NCBI GenBank assembly: GCA_002423105.1
Contig: DIUT01000053.1
Location: 15,459-27,973, forward strand
Direction: 5' to 3'
Length of the DNA: 12,515 nt
Origin: Geobacter sp. UBA6151
GTDB taxonomy: Bacteria; Desulfobacterota; Desulfuromonadia; Geobacterales; Pseudopelobacteraceae
The position numbers and the translations under genes were made by a program. Shown piece after piece: positions 1 through 6,739 of the stretch. Within the stretch, counting starts at the first letter, position 1. The number at the start of each line of letters is the position of its first letter. Below the pieces are notes generated by a model that saw only the letters and a program-made list of their open reading frames with translations, was not told where the DNA came from and searched no databases.

Positions 1-440
1 CCCACCCGCTGCACCATCCCCTTGCTGTAGCCCCGCATCTGCCGCTTGCGGGCATCCCACAACTCCAGCAGTTTCAGCATCTCCTCGGTGCGCCGGGCCA
101 GCAGGGCTTCGGGCATCTTGAACACCCTGCCCACAAATTGCAGGTACTCCTCGGCGGTCAGGTAATCATAAAACGCCGGATTCTCCGGCAGATAACCAAC
201 CGCCTGCCGGGCAGCAGCAGCGGAAATGGCCCTGCCCATGATGGTCGCGCTTCCGGAGGTCGGTTGCAGCAGGCCCATCAGGCATTTGATGGTAGTGCTT
301 TTACCGGCGCCGTTGGGGCCGAGAAAACCGAACACCTCTCCCTGTCCCACGGACAGCGAAATCCCTTTCAGCGCCTCAACCACGGCCCCCTTCTTGCCTT
401 TGAACACCTTGCCCAGCTCCGTTATCTCAATCGCCTGCAT
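1..440 (-). CDS. ABC-2 type transporter ATP-binding protein (partial, C-terminus off the left edge)
   Basis: Cytoplasmic ATPase that would power the ABC-2 permease encoded two genes upstream. I translated it by hand from the reverse complement: it starts MQAIEITELGKVF and gives 146 complete codons before the window ends. Visible motifs are Walker A GPNGAGKST at about residues 41-49, a Q-loop region reading YLPENP near 84-89 (Glu in the usual Gln position, common in this branch), and the ABC signature as YSKGM near 138-142. Walker B and the H-loop lie outside the window. The ATG at 440-438 has GGGAG upstream and sits one base after the stop of the TPR gene, so it is the last visible gene of a translationally linked operon. 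The substrate cannot be told from sequence. Confidence 0.93.
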   Translation of the reverse strand, partial: MQAIEITELGKVFKGKKGAVVEALKGISLSVGQGEVFGFLGPNGAGKSTTIKCLMGLLQPTSGSATIMGRAISAAAARQAVGYLPENPAFYDYLTAEEYLQFVGRVFKMPEALLARRTEEMLKLLELWDARKRQMRGYSKGMVQRV

Positions 441-441
441 C

Positions 442-1323
442 TTATTTGTCTCCCTTGGGGTTTCCTGTTCTCGCAAAGCTGAATCTGCTGCTGCTGGCCA
501 CCTTGCCGTCCGCCTCCAGGTAAAAGTTGCCGCCATAGGGATCAACCGGCACGGGCGTCAACAGGTCACTTTGCAGCAACTGCTCCATGGAGTGCGGAAG
601 CACTCCCCGTTGCTGCCGGAAGCGGTCACGGGCCTCTTCAATCCGCCGCACCTCCCGGAATGCCGTCAACCGGATCAGGTACTCCTTTTTCAGGGCCGGG
701 TTCTTCTCATTCTGCTCCATGGCAGTCAGATAGGCGATGGCCAGGTCGGTCCGTCCGGCTTCCTGCATATAGCGTCCGGCCAGATTGATGAAAAGACTGT
801 TGTTGCTCAGCTCTCCGGCCCGTTGATAGTACGTTGCCGCCTTCGGATAATCCTTCAGGAAATAGGCATGGTTGAAACCGGCAAAAAACGGCAGATACCA
901 GTCCCAGGTACGGTACTTCATGCCATAGTCCAGCAGCTCATTGGCAACCTTGAACTGCTTGGCATCCCACGTAAGAAAGCCCTGCGCGAAGTAATAGGCA
1001 TCCATATTGTAGGGATCAAGCTGCACCGCGCCGTGCAACAGGCGGGACATCCCCTGCAGATCAACCGGCTCGCCGATGATCCGGGCATCCTGGGATTTAC
1101 CAACAGCGCCGCCAAAATACATCAGCACCTTCATCACCAGCGATGCCCCCATCAGCTCTTTCTGGTCGGCGCTGAGCGGCTTGATCAGCTTGATGCTGGG
1201 CACAAAGCCCAGCTTTTCCTCCACCGGTTTGTTGGCCATATAGGAGGTAAAGGGGCCGATCAGCAGGCCGTAAGCAAGTAGCCCCGCAACCAGCAGGACA
1301 GCAGGGGCGGAAACGGGCCTCAT
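442..1323 (-). CDS. Membrane-anchored TPR protein in ABC-2 operon
   Basis: A 293-residue protein with an uncleaved N-terminal membrane segment (about residues 7-27, followed by MANKP) and a helical TPR-like middle (about 95-240; for example LDPYNMDAYYFAQG and YPKAATYYQRAGEL). Its short C-terminal part reads PVPVDPYGGNFYLEADGKV and resembles the tail of type II secretion pseudopilins (DPYG, calcium-loop type). I chose the internal ATG at 1323 because GGAGGGAG precedes it and its ATG overlaps the permease stop by four bases (ATGA); the longer upstream start would overlap the permease by 88 bases. The placement between permease and ATPase suggests an accessory or scaffold subunit of the exporter, but that role is inferred. 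Confidence 0.88.
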   Translation of the reverse strand: MRPVSAPAVLLVAGLLAYGLLIGPFTSYMANKPVEEKLGFVPSIKLIKPLSADQKELMGASLVMKVLMYFGGAVGKSQDARIIGEPVDLQGMSRLLHGAVQLDPYNMDAYYFAQGFLTWDAKQFKVANELLDYGMKYRTWDWYLPFFAGFNHAYFLKDYPKAATYYQRAGELSNNSLFINLAGRYMQEAGRTDLAIAYLTAMEQNEKNPALKKEYLIRLTAFREVRRIEEARDRFRQQRGVLPHSMEQLLQSDLLTPVPVDPYGGNFYLEADGKVASSSRFSFARTGNPKGDK

Positions 1324-2114
1324 TTCATCTCCCTCCGGTTGAACAGCAGGGTGGCAGCTCCCAGCAGTATGGCGGTATAAGCGCAGAAATAGGCGAAGGT
1401 AAGCCACAGTCCGGCTGGATTTGGCGCAATACCGTAGATGGCGTTCACCTTCAGATCAAACCCGGCCAGATTGGGCAGCAGATAGTACACCGCCGTCACC
1501 AGCGGCTTCATCAGCGGCGATACGGTTTTGGCCGCAGCGGGCGAGTTAACGAACTCGTACACCTGCTGGGTGATGCCGCTGGACAGAAAGGCGCAGATGG
1601 TGCCGAAGATCGGCAGGAAAAACGAGGTACTGACCGTGGAGAGCAGCATGGCCACCCCTACCAGCAGGATATACTTGAGGGTGGCAAACAGTACGGCCAG
1701 CGCCAGCCAGCTCCAGACAATGGGGCGGTCTGAGGGGTATATCCCGTAGGCCATCTTGATCACCAGACCGGCAACTGTCCCCAGCACCGTTGAGGTCAAG
1801 ATCAGGAACAGGGCCAGACCGCAGAAGCGCCCCAGCAGGTAGGAACTGCGGCTGAGCGGCAGACTGAGCACACTAAAGGTATAGCGGCGCTCCATATCCT
1901 TCCAGAGGGAGGTGGAGCCCAGAAACACCGCCAAGAGCAGCAGGATGAAGGAGATCAGCGACAGGGACAGGGTGATGGACAGTTCCGTCACTTGTCGCAT
2001 GGACAACGACGCCGCCGAAGGGATGAAAAGAAACAGCACGCCCAAGGCCATGATCCCCTGAAAAACACGGTCGCGGAAAATACCTTTCAGGGTTATCTGC
2101 ATGATGTTCAGCAT
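1320..2114 (-). CDS. ABC-2 type transporter permease
   Basis: A 264-residue integral membrane protein with about six hydrophobic segments (near 18-34, 46-66, 97-119, 134-158, 163-180 and 235-257). Between segments 2 and 3 it carries the pattern STSLWKDMERRYTFSVLSLPLSRSSYLLGRF. This matches the NosY/NatB-like ABC-2 pattern 'ER..G....lL..P.sR..y..gk'. It is the first gene of the minus-strand operon; the ATG at 2114 follows AAGGAGAG. It would form the membrane channel for the ATPase at the left edge. Substrate unknown. Confidence 0.88.
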   Translation of the reverse strand: MLNIMQITLKGIFRDRVFQGIMALGVLFLFIPSAASLSMRQVTELSITLSLSLISFILLLLAVFLGSTSLWKDMERRYTFSVLSLPLSRSSYLLGRFCGLALFLILTSTVLGTVAGLVIKMAYGIYPSDRPIVWSWLALAVLFATLKYILLVGVAMLLSTVSTSFFLPIFGTICAFLSSGITQQVYEFVNSPAAAKTVSPLMKPLVTAVYYLLPNLAGFDLKVNAIYGIAPNPAGLWLTFAYFCAYTAILLGAATLLFNRREMK

Positions 2115-2254
2115 GGATCGCTCTCCTTGATGGATGGTACGAGATTGTGCAGGTAAATTTTGCGCCCAAGTTTAAACAGTTCGCGCACGCTATGCAAGAA
2201 GCGGATGCTGTGTTAATAACAATGGCACCACAAAAGCATGCAGGGGGAACGCAC

Positions 2255-3775
2255 ATGAACACCACCGCACTCTGGACCCGTTTTCAGGACACACTCTGTC
2301 ATTGCCCGGAAATCGGCCTTTGGCTGGATATCAGCAGGATGAACTTTGGGGATGATTTCCTCTCCGCTCTGGAACCGGCCGTGCAAAAGGCCCTGCACAG
2401 CATGGAACAGCTTGAAGCGGGCGCCATCGCCAACCCCGATGAAAACCGGATGGTGGGGCATTACTGGCTGCGCGCGCCGGAACTGGCCCCCTCCCCTGCC
2501 CTGCGCACGGAGATCGAAGAAACGGTGCGTAGCGTCAGCGCGTTTGCGGCGGAGATCCATGCCGGAAAACTCCCGGCTCCAAATGGTCAGCCCTTTACAA
2601 AATTTCTGGTCATCGGCATCGGCGGCTCTGCTCTCGGTCCGCAGTTCGTGGCCGACGCCCTGGGTGGCGTTGCGGACGCCATGACCCCCTTCTTCCTGGA
2701 CAACACCGATCCGGACGGCATGGATCGGGTCTTTAACCAGATCGGCAGTTTGTCCGATTGCCTGGTGATCGTCATCTCCAAAAGCGGTTCCACCAAGGAG
2801 ACCCGCAACGGCATGCTGGAAGCCAAAGCCGCCTGGCAACGGGCCGGTCTTGACTTCAGCAAGTATGCCGTGGCCGTGACCGGCGCCGGGAGCGAGCTGG
2901 ACAAGCTGGCTGTTGCCGAAGGCTGGATCGCCCGCTTCCCCATGTGGGACTGGGTGGGTGGCCGGACCTCGGTCACCTCGGCCGTAGGCCTCCTGCCCGC
3001 AGCGTTGCAGGGGATCGATATCACCGCTCTGCTGGCAGGAGCAGGCCATGCCGACCGCTTGACCCGCAACGAAGAGACGCAACGCAACCCGGCGGCGCTG
3101 ATGGCGCTGATGTGGCTGCAAGGCTCCAGCGGCTGCGGCAAGCGCGACATGGTCATGCTGCCCTACAAAGATCGCCTGCTGCTTTTCTCCCGCTACCTGC
3201 AACAGTTGATCATGGAGTCCATCGGCAAAGACCGCGATCTGGACGGCAACAAAGTACAACAGGGACTGACGGTTTACGGCAACAAAGGTTCAACGGACCA
3301 GCACGCCTACGTGCAGCAACTGCGCGACGGGGTACACAACTTCTTCGTCACCTTCATTGAGGTACTGCAAGACAGAAGCGGCAACTCAATGGAAGTTGAG
3401 CCGGGGGTCACCAGCGGCGATTTCCTGTTCGGTTTCCTCTACGGCACCCGCCAAGCCCTGGCGGATAGCGGGCGGGAATCCATGACCATCACCGTGGAGC
3501 GGATCGACGCCGCCACCATCGGCGCCCTGATCGCCCTCTTCGAGCGGACCGTGGGACTGTACGCCTATCTGGTGAACATCAACGCCTATCATCAGCCGGG
3601 GGTTGAGGCGGGGAAAAAGGCCGCCGGAACGGTGATTGAACTGCAGAAGAAGGTGCGGGGGTATCTTGCGGAGCATCCCGGCAGCAGCGATGCAGCAGCG
3701 GTAGCCACCGCCCTGGGAGTGCCGGAGCAGGCAGAGCTGGTCTTTGCCATTCTGCGGCGGTTGAAGACGGAGTAA
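2255..3775 (+). CDS. pgi: Glucose-6-phosphate isomerase
   Basis: Cytoplasmic enzyme interconverting glucose 6-phosphate and fructose 6-phosphate (glycolysis/gluconeogenesis). The 506-residue product has two SIS-type sugar-isomerase halves: IGGSALGP near 122-129, the phosphate-binding SKSGSTKE near 175-182, DWVGGRTSVTSAVG near 231-244, the catalytic-Glu motif MESIGKD near 320-326, GSTDQHAYVQQLRDG near 346-360, and the C-terminal signature ending HQPGVEAGKK near 446-455, which holds the catalytic lysine. The start MNTTALW at 2255 is preceded by AGGGGG seven bases upstream; an in-frame GTG at 2147 would add 36 residues not expected for the family and has no good ribosome site. It is divergent from the ABC operon (140-bp gap) and has no obvious operon partner downstream. 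Confidence 0.96.
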   Translation: MNTTALWTRFQDTLCHCPEIGLWLDISRMNFGDDFLSALEPAVQKALHSMEQLEAGAIANPDENRMVGHYWLRAPELAPSPALRTEIEETVRSVSAFAAEIHAGKLPAPNGQPFTKFLVIGIGGSALGPQFVADALGGVADAMTPFFLDNTDPDGMDRVFNQIGSLSDCLVIVISKSGSTKETRNGMLEAKAAWQRAGLDFSKYAVAVTGAGSELDKLAVAEGWIARFPMWDWVGGRTSVTSAVGLLPAALQGIDITALLAGAGHADRLTRNEETQRNPAALMALMWLQGSSGCGKRDMVMLPYKDRLLLFSRYLQQLIMESIGKDRDLDGNKVQQGLTVYGNKGSTDQHAYVQQLRDGVHNFFVTFIEVLQDRSGNSMEVEPGVTSGDFLFGFLYGTRQALADSGRESMTITVERIDAATIGALIALFERTVGLYAYLVNINAYHQPGVEAGKKAAGTVIELQKKVRGYLAEHPGSSDAAAVATALGVPEQAELVFAILRRLKTE

Positions 3776-3905
3776 CGGTGTAATTTTGTTCTTTGGAACG
3801 GTTTTGAGCTTGAATAAATGTTACAACTCAGATGACTCACGGTTAACACTCATGTTTAACAAATGAAGAACGACAAACTAATACTAGCTTTTTGTGAGGG
3901 TGACC

Positions 3906-4781
3906 ATGAAAAAATTTGCAGTAGTTTTCATTATAATTTTGCTTGCAGGATGCGGAAAACACCGATCGGAACTGATTCAGCATTCGTATTTGAAAAATTA
4001 CTCCCTTGGCGAAATTAAAACTGCCTACATAGGACAGCCCGTTGTCAAGGTGAGGGATCTTTATGCCAACTATGACGAGTTTCAGAAAAAATTTGCCGTA
4101 AAATATTACTTGAAGGCATCAAGTGACTTCGAACTTAACGGTAAGTACATCAAAAAGCAGTATTTTGACTTTACAGTAAAAGTTGTTGGTAAAATAGACG
4201 AATTATACCCTGCCACCGGTTATACCAGTGTAAACGGTCTCCCGTACACTATTGTCAACATGGTCAATGAAGCCCATGATAAAAAGGAAGAAATCGGGAT
4301 TCTGATTGATGAAAAAGGCAAGATATTCAAGGAGAGTATTCTTGATGATGATCACGACCGGATTATGAAATCAGAGTCATCCTCCGTCACTCCTGGTGTT
4401 TTAACCTTAATAATAACCGACAAGATTGTTGAGCAAAAACACAACGACAGTAACGTCGATTTATTAGCATGTTATACCAATTTCGAACTGCTTTACGGGG
4501 GTATCAATAACGTAACTCTCAATATTGCTTACAGAGAGTTCACTATAGATGACTTGGCACGGCCTTCATTCTCCCAAAACTTAGTTTACGAAACAACAGC
4601 CAATCAGATAAGGTTCAAAGACGTCCTGCTTGATGTTGTCGAAGCAACTAATGAGAAGATTGTTTATAAAGTAGTTAGCGATGGCCTAAAAGACAATACA
4701 TTCTCGAAAGACAAGGCACCAAGTGACTACAAGGAATGCCGATATATGTATGAAATGAAGCGTAAGGCTATGAAACGGTAA
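3906..4781 (+). CDS. Hypothetical lipoprotein, unknown function
   Basis: A 291-residue product I do not recognise. It begins MKKFAVVFIIILLAGCGKH, a textbook lipoprotein signal with lipobox LLAGC; Cys at about residue 16 would be lipidated, placing the protein on the inner or outer membrane. The rest is soluble, beta-rich looking and Lys/Asp-rich, without repeats or transmembrane segments. The ATG at 3906 follows GTGAGGGTG; a GTG at 3894 in the same frame is possible but would spoil the short charged n-region. The gene is visibly more AT-rich than pgi and the ABC operon, and a transposon remnant lies just downstream, both consistent with acquisition by transfer. Confidence 0.8.
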   Translation: MKKFAVVFIIILLAGCGKHRSELIQHSYLKNYSLGEIKTAYIGQPVVKVRDLYANYDEFQKKFAVKYYLKASSDFELNGKYIKKQYFDFTVKVVGKIDELYPATGYTSVNGLPYTIVNMVNEAHDKKEEIGILIDEKGKIFKESILDDDHDRIMKSESSSVTPGVLTLIITDKIVEQKHNDSNVDLLACYTNFELLYGGINNVTLNIAYREFTIDDLARPSFSQNLVYETTANQIRFKDVLLDVVEATNEKIVYKVVSDGLKDNTFSKDKAPSDYKECRYMYEMKRKAMKR

Positions 4782-4820
4782 GCAGGAGACAATACAGGGC
4801 ATGGCCGGGGTAGCATGGTC

Positions 4821-4833
4821 GGGGTCGGACCAA
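4821..4833 (+). repeat. Left terminal inverted repeat of short RAYT element
   Basis: GGGGTCGGACCAA, the exact reverse complement of 5064-5076 and identical to the left end of the full element at 10353. It contains the near-palindrome GGTC-G-GACC. Confidence 0.88.
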
Positions 4834-5063
4834 ATTAACAATCCAAATTTATTAAGATAATCTCAAAAAGCAGCCTCATTTTCACGCTTAGAAGTGCATT
4901 TTTACCCATCGAAACGAGCTTTTAAAGAATGGCACGCGCAAATCGACACCATATTCCGGGGTACATGGTCCGAGCAGGGGTGGTAAAGCATCCGTCCGGG
5001 TGGGAGGCGGGAGGCTTCAACGAGATTCAGAATCCACCCGCGCGGTACGGGGTGATTATTAGC

Positions 5064-5076
5064 TTGGTCCGACCCC
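5064..5076 (-). repeat. Right terminal inverted repeat of short RAYT element
   Basis: TTGGTCCGACCCC, the reverse complement of 4821-4833. The following bases AGCCGT are shared with the right flank of the full element, so the true boundary may lie a few bases further right. Confidence 0.88.
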
Positions 5077-5098
5077 AGCCGTCGCGTATGCGGCGGCT
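5077..5098 (+). terminator. Hairpin abutting the short RAYT element
   Basis: AGCCGTCGC and GCGGCGGCT pair over nine positions (one T-G wobble) around a GTAT loop. There is no T-tract after it, so it is at best a weak terminator; it could instead be a RAYT-recognised end hairpin, since it starts exactly at the element boundary. Confidence 0.35.
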
Positions 5099-5133
5099 TA
5101 AGAATTGACAGCGGTTAAGCAAAGGAGGCTGCT

Positions 5134-6069
5134 ATGTTACGGTTACTGGTTATTATGCTTTCGTTTGTTCTTGCAACTGCAGCAAACGCGGAAAACTGGA
5201 AAACCAAAGACAGTGGCGTGGGCCTTATTGTTGAAGGAGAAAATTACGACAAGCAGTTAACAATCGTCGAGCGCGGCACGGTGTGGGATGCCAAGGAACT
5301 TTACGAAAACGGCGCGCAGGCTGGCAAATACCGTGGCAACCAGCTTTTTGCCGCCTGGATTCAGGGGCCGCACACCAAAGAGTACCAAAACAGTTACGGC
5401 ACGCCGGTCTGGATGTACAAATACAGAATTACCTACCCGGATGGAACAACCTTTGAAGCCGGTCCGCACGGCTTTTACACACCGGGATTCGCCTATTTCG
5501 GTATCAAGACCGGCAAATACACCAGCGGCAACTGGAAAATTGACTGGTATATCCAGCACCGTGACTCAAAAGAGACCCGGCATGTGGCAACCAACGAGTT
5601 CAAGACAACCTACGGCAAACAGACAGAGGCTGCCAGCTCCGGCTGGAAGGCAAAGGATATCGGGGTTGGTCTCATCATTGAGGACGCAAACTACGACAAG
5701 CACTTAAACATTGTCGAACGCGGCACGGTGTGGGATGCCAGGGAACTTTACGAAAACGGCGCGCAAGCGGGCAAATACCGTGGCAACCAGCTTTTTGCCG
5801 CCTGGATTCAGGGGCCCCACACCAAAGAGTACCTGAACAGTGGCGGTGTGCCGGTCTGGAGCTACAAATACAAAATTACCAACCCGGATGGAACAACCTT
5901 CGAAGCAGGTCCGCACGGCTTTTATACAACTGGATTCGCCTATTTCGGCATCAAGACAGGCAAATACACCAGCGGCAACTGGAAAATAGACTGGTATATC
6001 CAGCACCGGGACACCAAAGAAATCCGGCATGTGGGCAGCAGCGAGTTTAAAACGACTTACGGCAGATAA
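5134..6069 (+). CDS. Secreted protein with two tandem near-identical repeats
   Basis: A 311-residue protein I cannot assign to a family. It has a Sec signal peptide (hydrophobic 3-16, probable cleavage after ATAANA at residue 19), so the mature protein is periplasmic or extracellular. The mature part is two copies of one module, about residues 22-161 and 171-310, offset by 149 codons (447 bases), with about 20 differences in 140 positions (~86 % identity by eye). Each module is rich in Trp, Tyr and Gly with alternating polar/aromatic residues (for example SGNWKIDWYIQHRD), suggesting a beta-sandwich fold; no Cys appears after the signal. The ATG follows AAAGGAGG at ideal spacing. No partner gene is evident. 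Promoter not found; it may lie in the transposon remnant just upstream. Confidence 0.85.
   Translation: MLRLLVIMLSFVLATAANAENWKTKDSGVGLIVEGENYDKQLTIVERGTVWDAKELYENGAQAGKYRGNQLFAAWIQGPHTKEYQNSYGTPVWMYKYRITYPDGTTFEAGPHGFYTPGFAYFGIKTGKYTSGNWKIDWYIQHRDSKETRHVATNEFKTTYGKQTEAASSGWKAKDIGVGLIIEDANYDKHLNIVERGTVWDARELYENGAQAGKYRGNQLFAAWIQGPHTKEYLNSGGVPVWSYKYKITNPDGTTFEAGPHGFYTTGFAYFGIKTGKYTSGNWKIDWYIQHRDTKEIRHVGSSEFKTTYGR
5197..5616 (+). repeat. Tandem module copy 1 inside the secreted protein gene
   Basis: Codes for module residues 22-161 and pairs with copy 2 at a 447-base offset. Long stretches are nearly identical at the DNA level, for example around 5274-5370 versus 5721-5817. Differences cluster at the start of the module and in the loop near residues 85-101. 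Confidence 0.85.
5644..6063 (+). repeat. Tandem module copy 2 inside the secreted protein gene
   Basis: Second copy of the 140-residue module, joined to copy 1 by a short linker QTEAASSG. High DNA similarity to copy 1 points to a fairly recent duplication or ongoing gene conversion. Confidence 0.85.
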
Positions 6070-6094
6070 TCAAGGAGCTGCTTGAATACCGCAT

Positions 6095-6137
6095 CTAAAT
6101 TGCCGCAAATGGGCATTGCCCATTTGCGGCAATTTAG
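6095..6137. promoter_or_regulatory. Perfect palindrome (20-bp arms, 3-base loop) upstream of TA operon
   Basis: CTAAATTGCCGCAAATGGGC is followed by ATT and then its exact reverse complement. It lies 26 bases after the secreted-protein stop and 30 bases before the antitoxin ATG. It overlaps the proposed -35 and spacer of the TA promoter, so an operator for the AbrB-type antitoxin is a good reading. As RNA it would also make a very stable hairpin and could end transcription of the upstream gene, although no T-tract follows. Confidence 0.65.
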
Positions 6138-6144
6138 GTATAGT
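6116..6144 (+). promoter_or_regulatory. Candidate sigma-70 promoter of the TA operon
   Basis: -35 TTGCCC (6116-6121), 17-base spacer, -10 TATAGT (6139-6144). Transcription would start near 6151, just at the AGGAGG ribosome site, giving a very short leader. The -35 lies in the loop and right arm of the palindrome, the expected geometry for autorepression. Inferred from motif match only. Confidence 0.4.
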
Positions 6145-6166
6145 CTGAGCAGGAGGTAGTTAACCC

Positions 6167-6436
6167 ATGCTCGTACAGACAGACGCAAGGAGACGTATCA
6201 CCCTGCCGCCCAGCGCCGGCCTCAATCCCGGTGATGCCCTTGACCTTGAAATCCTGGAAGACGGAAGGATTATGCTGATCCCCGTCGAGCCGGTTCCGCG
6301 CCATCAGCTTTGGGCCTGGACAACCGAAAGCAAAGAGGCCATTTCCGCGTCCCTGACCGACCCCCGCCCATCCATTACCGTCGAATCCGCGCAGGATGCG
6401 GCTGCCATTGCCACGAGGTGGGCAGGTGAAGATTGA
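6167..6436 (+). CDS. AbrB/MazE-like antitoxin
   Basis: An 89-residue protein. Residues 1-40 (MLVQTDARRRITLP, then LNPGDALDLEILEDGRIMLIP) show the SpoVT/AbrB swapped-hairpin DNA-binding pattern: 'r.tlP...gl.pGd.l.le...dgri.l.p'. The C-terminal half (about 45-89) would bind and neutralise the toxin. It starts at an ATG ten bases after AGGAGG. The toxin frame opens inside its last codons, so the two are translationally coupled. Such antitoxins normally repress their own promoter, which fits the palindrome just upstream. AbrB-fold identification is firm; function as antitoxin rests on gene arrangement. Confidence 0.85.
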   Translation: MLVQTDARRRITLPPSAGLNPGDALDLEILEDGRIMLIPVEPVPRHQLWAWTTESKEAISASLTDPRPSITVESAQDAAAIATRWAGED

Positions 6437-6722
6437 AATCCGTCCAGCCTTTGACGAAGCAGTCATAAAGGCTGAGCTGCCGGTGAGTAAAGCAGCGGCA
6501 AAAATGCTTATGCTGTTACAATCCCTTACCCTGCACCAGCTTTGGAGCCACCCCGGCCTTAACTTCGAAAAGCTCCACGGAATGGTTGAACCAAGCACCG
6601 GAGAACAGCTTTACTCGCTCCGGGTTACCGGCAGTGTCCGCGCCGTTACCTGTCTGCTCAAAGGCCCCGTGATTGTCCTTGTCAGCCTGCATGTCCAACA
6701 TGACAAGGCGTATCGGAAGTAA
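6426..6722 (+). CDS. RelE/ParE-like toxin
   Basis: A 98-residue protein starting at GTG 6426 (VKIEIRPAF). The C-terminal strand-rich block GEQLYSLRVTGSVRAVTCL followed by IVLVSLHVQHDKAYRK matches the RelE/ParE/HigB pattern 'l.slRvtg.yRa.....d..i.ll.v..H..aY'. Members of this fold are ribosome-dependent mRNA interferases or gyrase poisons; which applies here cannot be told. I prefer the GTG start because GAGGTGG lies just upstream and it gives an 11-base overlap with the antitoxin stop; an in-frame ATG at 6396 would add ten residues without a good ribosome site. The gene ends 17 bases from the convergent DUF169 gene. Confidence 0.75.
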   Translation: MKIEIRPAFDEAVIKAELPVSKAAAKMLMLLQSLTLHQLWSHPGLNFEKLHGMVEPSTGEQLYSLRVTGSVRAVTCLLKGPVIVLVSLHVQHDKAYRK

Positions 6723-6739
6723 GATTTCTCCTGGTCCCT

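Larger units (their letters stand above)
4821..5076 (+). mobile_element. MITE-like internally deleted RAYT element
   Basis: This 256-bp stretch is a deleted relative of the full RAYT element at 10350-11286. Its first ~144 bases align to 10353-10495 with about 95 % identity (seven substitutions and one single-base indel by eye); the next ~93 bases align to 10832-10923 with five substitutions; the last 16 bases match 11261 onward exactly. Two internal blocks are missing, equivalent to about 10496-10831 (336 bases) and 10924-11260 (337 bases). The ends are kept as perfect 13-bp inverted repeats. The first deletion removes the HUH motif and catalytic tyrosine, so the copy cannot move itself but could be moved in trans. 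With its flanks it fills the 352-bp gap between two genes (4782-5133); I see nothing else coding there. Confidence 0.85.
4929..5108 (+). pseudogene. Remnant RAYT transposase ORF (59 codons)
   Basis: An open frame MARANRHHIPGYMVRAGVV... that keeps transposase residues 1-11, a changed residue 12 (Tyr for His), then residues 125-154. It next reads through the right inverted repeat into flanking DNA and stops at 5106-5108. The missing residues 13-124 include the NHIHLL HUH motif and the YIDLN catalytic tyrosine. The first deletion is a multiple of three, so the frame survives, but no transposase activity is possible. Whether it is translated is unknown; no clear ribosome binding site precedes it. 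Confidence 0.75.

Noticed and set aside
226..1281. A 351-codon plus-strand frame across the ABC operon
   Set aside because: Antisense to the ATPase and TPR genes, whose overlapping starts and ribosome sites are convincing; no recognisable motif.
2136..2152. TGGTACGAGATTGTGCA as a sigma-54 promoter before pgi
   Set aside because: GG and GC are eleven bases apart rather than ten, which abolishes sigma-54 recognition, and no activator gene is adjacent.
2213..3259. A 348-codon open frame on the minus strand across pgi
   Set aside because: It lies antisense to a fully supported pgi, has no family pattern, and is rich in His/Gln/Gly as expected for the shadow of a GC-rich gene.
5077..5098. Hairpin after the short RAYT copy as group II intron domain V (AGCCGT start)
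   Set aside because: It lacks the bulge, the AGC/CGC triad arrangement and the GNRA-capped ~34-nt form of domain V; AGCCGT is shared with the RAYT right flank.
5105..5110. TTGACA as a -35 box for the secreted repeat protein
   Set aside because: A -10 at proper spacing would fall on the ribosome binding site and leave no usable start upstream of the ATG.
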